This document shows positions 5,426 to 6,238 of a DNA stretch of 6,238 nt, in pieces (within the stretch, counting starts at the first letter, position 1; every line of letters begins with the position of its first letter). The notes below the pieces were generated by a model. That model did no database searches. It was not told the origin of the DNA and was given only the letters and a program-made list of their open reading frames with translations. The position numbers and the translations under genes were made by a program. Source of the DNA: an uncultured Bacillota bacterium (lineage in GTDB: Bacteria; Bacillota; Clostridia; Tissierellales; Tissierellaceae); contig CALGAG010000246.1 in NCBI GenBank assembly GCA_937951995.1, positions 1 to 6,238 on the forward strand, written 5' to 3'.

Positions 5426-6238
5426 TATTTGATCATCTCTTCAATTTCTTCAATCATTCCTTCTAACCCTTCCAGTCGGTCAAGGTAGATGTCAACTCCG
5501 ATCTTGTCCGCCGTTTCCTGGGAATCCAAACCACGTCCTCCCATAAGGATCTTTGGTACTCTTTTGCCGCCTTCCTTTTTCAAGGCCTCTATCAGGTACT
5601 CTGCACTGTTCAAACCACCTGTTGAGAATACTGAGAGCACTACTAGGTCAACCTTTCCCTGTTTGATTACCTGCTTCAGGTCTCCCAAGGGTATGCTCCT
5701 TCCAAGGAAGATTATCCTCCAGCCTGCCTCCTTGAAGAACTGGGACACAAACCTTAGGCTCAGGATGTGCTCCTCATCACCTGGGGTCATAAAAAGTGCC
5801 ACGTATCTTTTGTCACCTTGGGTGGGTTCGACCTCAGATAGAAACTCGGTCAAGGATGATATTATGCCTGTCGAGTAATGCTCCTGGGCAACAGTTATCT
5901 CCTCTTTTTCCCACATTGTTCCAAGTCTGTGGAGGGTTGGTATGAAGAGGTCGGTTATGATTTCTGTAAGTCTCATGCCTCCACCGTGGAGGGCTTTTGC
6001 TATTTCCTTTGCATCCTCACCCTTTCCCTGGATCAGGTTCCTTATGAAATTCTCCAATACTTCTTCCGTCAATTCGTATCTCTCGGACTTTTGCAGGCCT
6101 ATTGCCTCTTCAAGTCCCATAAGATAGTCTATGCTTGTGTTCAGATACTCAGAGATTTCCCTGAGGATTGTCTCCCCAGGGAATCTTGTATTGTTCTCAT
6201 AATTTGCGACTGTTGATTGAGCAATTCCAAGCCTTGAA
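5425..6238 (-). CDS. XRE-family regulator fused to a CarH-like cobalamin-binding module (5' end outside window)
   Basis: The reading frame stays open to the right edge, giving 270 visible residues (numbered from 6237). Residues 1-41 are the second half of a Cro/CI-type helix-turn-helix domain (IAQSTVANYENNTRFPG, ending SIDYLMG). A four-helix cobalamin cap follows at about 50-135 with the W-x9-EH motif (Trp109, Glu119, His120). Next is a Rossmann B12 domain at about 140-268 with lower-ligand His157 (GDEEHILS), Ser202 after the canonical spacing, and Gly233-Gly234. These fit the DxHxxG-x41-SxL-x26-28-GG pattern, except that the final Gly of the first element is Ser160 and the Leu of SxL is Phe204. 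The ATG at 6120 is internal. About 25-30 residues are missing, for a total near 300. It is probably a DNA-binding sensor using adenosyl- or methylcobalamin, like CarH but with an XRE rather than a MerR DNA-binding domain. Its target is unknown. Confidence 0.88.
   Translation of the reverse strand, partial: SRLGIAQSTVANYENNTRFPGETILREISEYLNTSIDYLMGLEEAIGLQKSERYELTEEVLENFIRNLIQGKGEDAKEIAKALHGGGMRLTEIITDLFIPTLHRLGTMWEKEEITVAQEHYSTGIISSLTEFLSEVEPTQGDKRYVALFMTPGDEEHILSLRFVSQFFKEAGWRIIFLGRSIPLGDLKQVIKQGKVDLVVLSVFSTGGLNSAEYLIEALKKEGGKRVPKILMGGRGLDSQETADKIGVDIYLDRLEGLEGMIEEIEEMIK

Noticed and set aside
5425..6120. A complete 231-residue stand-alone corrinoid protein starting at the ATG at 6120
   Set aside because: The frame is open upstream to the window edge and encodes an HTH domain, so the ATG is internal.
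5489..6216. Plus-strand open frames opposite the XRE-cobalamin gene
   Set aside because: They are antisense to a gene with clear conserved motifs; their translations show no recognisable domain and no good SD.

Overview
The window looks like chromosomal DNA of an anaerobic, amino-acid-fermenting Firmicute, probably class Clostridia. The support is indirect: strong AGGAGG/AAGGGGG-type ribosome binding sites, sigma-A-like promoters with AT-rich spacers, a tryptophanase, a clostridial-style HD protein, and a Fur box of the Bacillus 7-1-7 type. All recognised genes are on the minus strand, so transcription runs from high to low coordinates. Nothing points to recent transfer: I see no insertion sequence, phage gene, tRNA, rRNA or CRISPR array.

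In transcription order, the right edge (6238-5425) holds a gene whose 5' end lies outside the window. It encodes a Cro/CI-type (XRE) DNA-binding domain fused to a complete cobalamin-binding module. That module carries the W-x9-EH motif of the B12 photoreceptor CarH, plus a lower-ligand His. A rho-independent terminator (5390-5425) closes this gene. A 150-bp regulatory gap follows, holding an 11-bp perfect inverted repeat and an 11-bp-period direct repeat like those bound by PhoB/OmpR-family regulators. Next come an OmpR-family response regulator (5264-4590) and its sensor histidine kinase (4597-3173), which overlap by 8 bases and are surely co-transcribed.

An 84-bp gap with a good sigma-A promoter (3153-3125) leads into an HD-domain hydrolase with a GTG start (3088-2510). 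Tryptophanase tnaA (2485-1109) follows 24 bp later. Three substrate-pocket residues separate it from tyrosine phenol-lyase. There is no TnaC-type leader in front of tnaA. A 12-bp perfect hairpin without a U-tract separates tnaA from a lipoprotein alpha/beta hydrolase (1050-106) with an intact catalytic triad.

The left edge (1-105) is a promoter region for another minus-strand gene whose ATG is exactly at 3-1. It contains a near-perfect Fur box (69-83), a degenerate second copy 17 bp away, a candidate -35/-10 pair overlapped by the Fur box, and an AT-rich inverted repeat. The next gene is therefore probably iron-regulated.

The genes do not form one obvious pathway. The clearest units are the kinase/regulator pair and the HD-tnaA (perhaps plus hydrolase) operon that breaks tryptophan down to indole, pyruvate and ammonia. 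The most unusual item is the XRE-cobalamin fusion.
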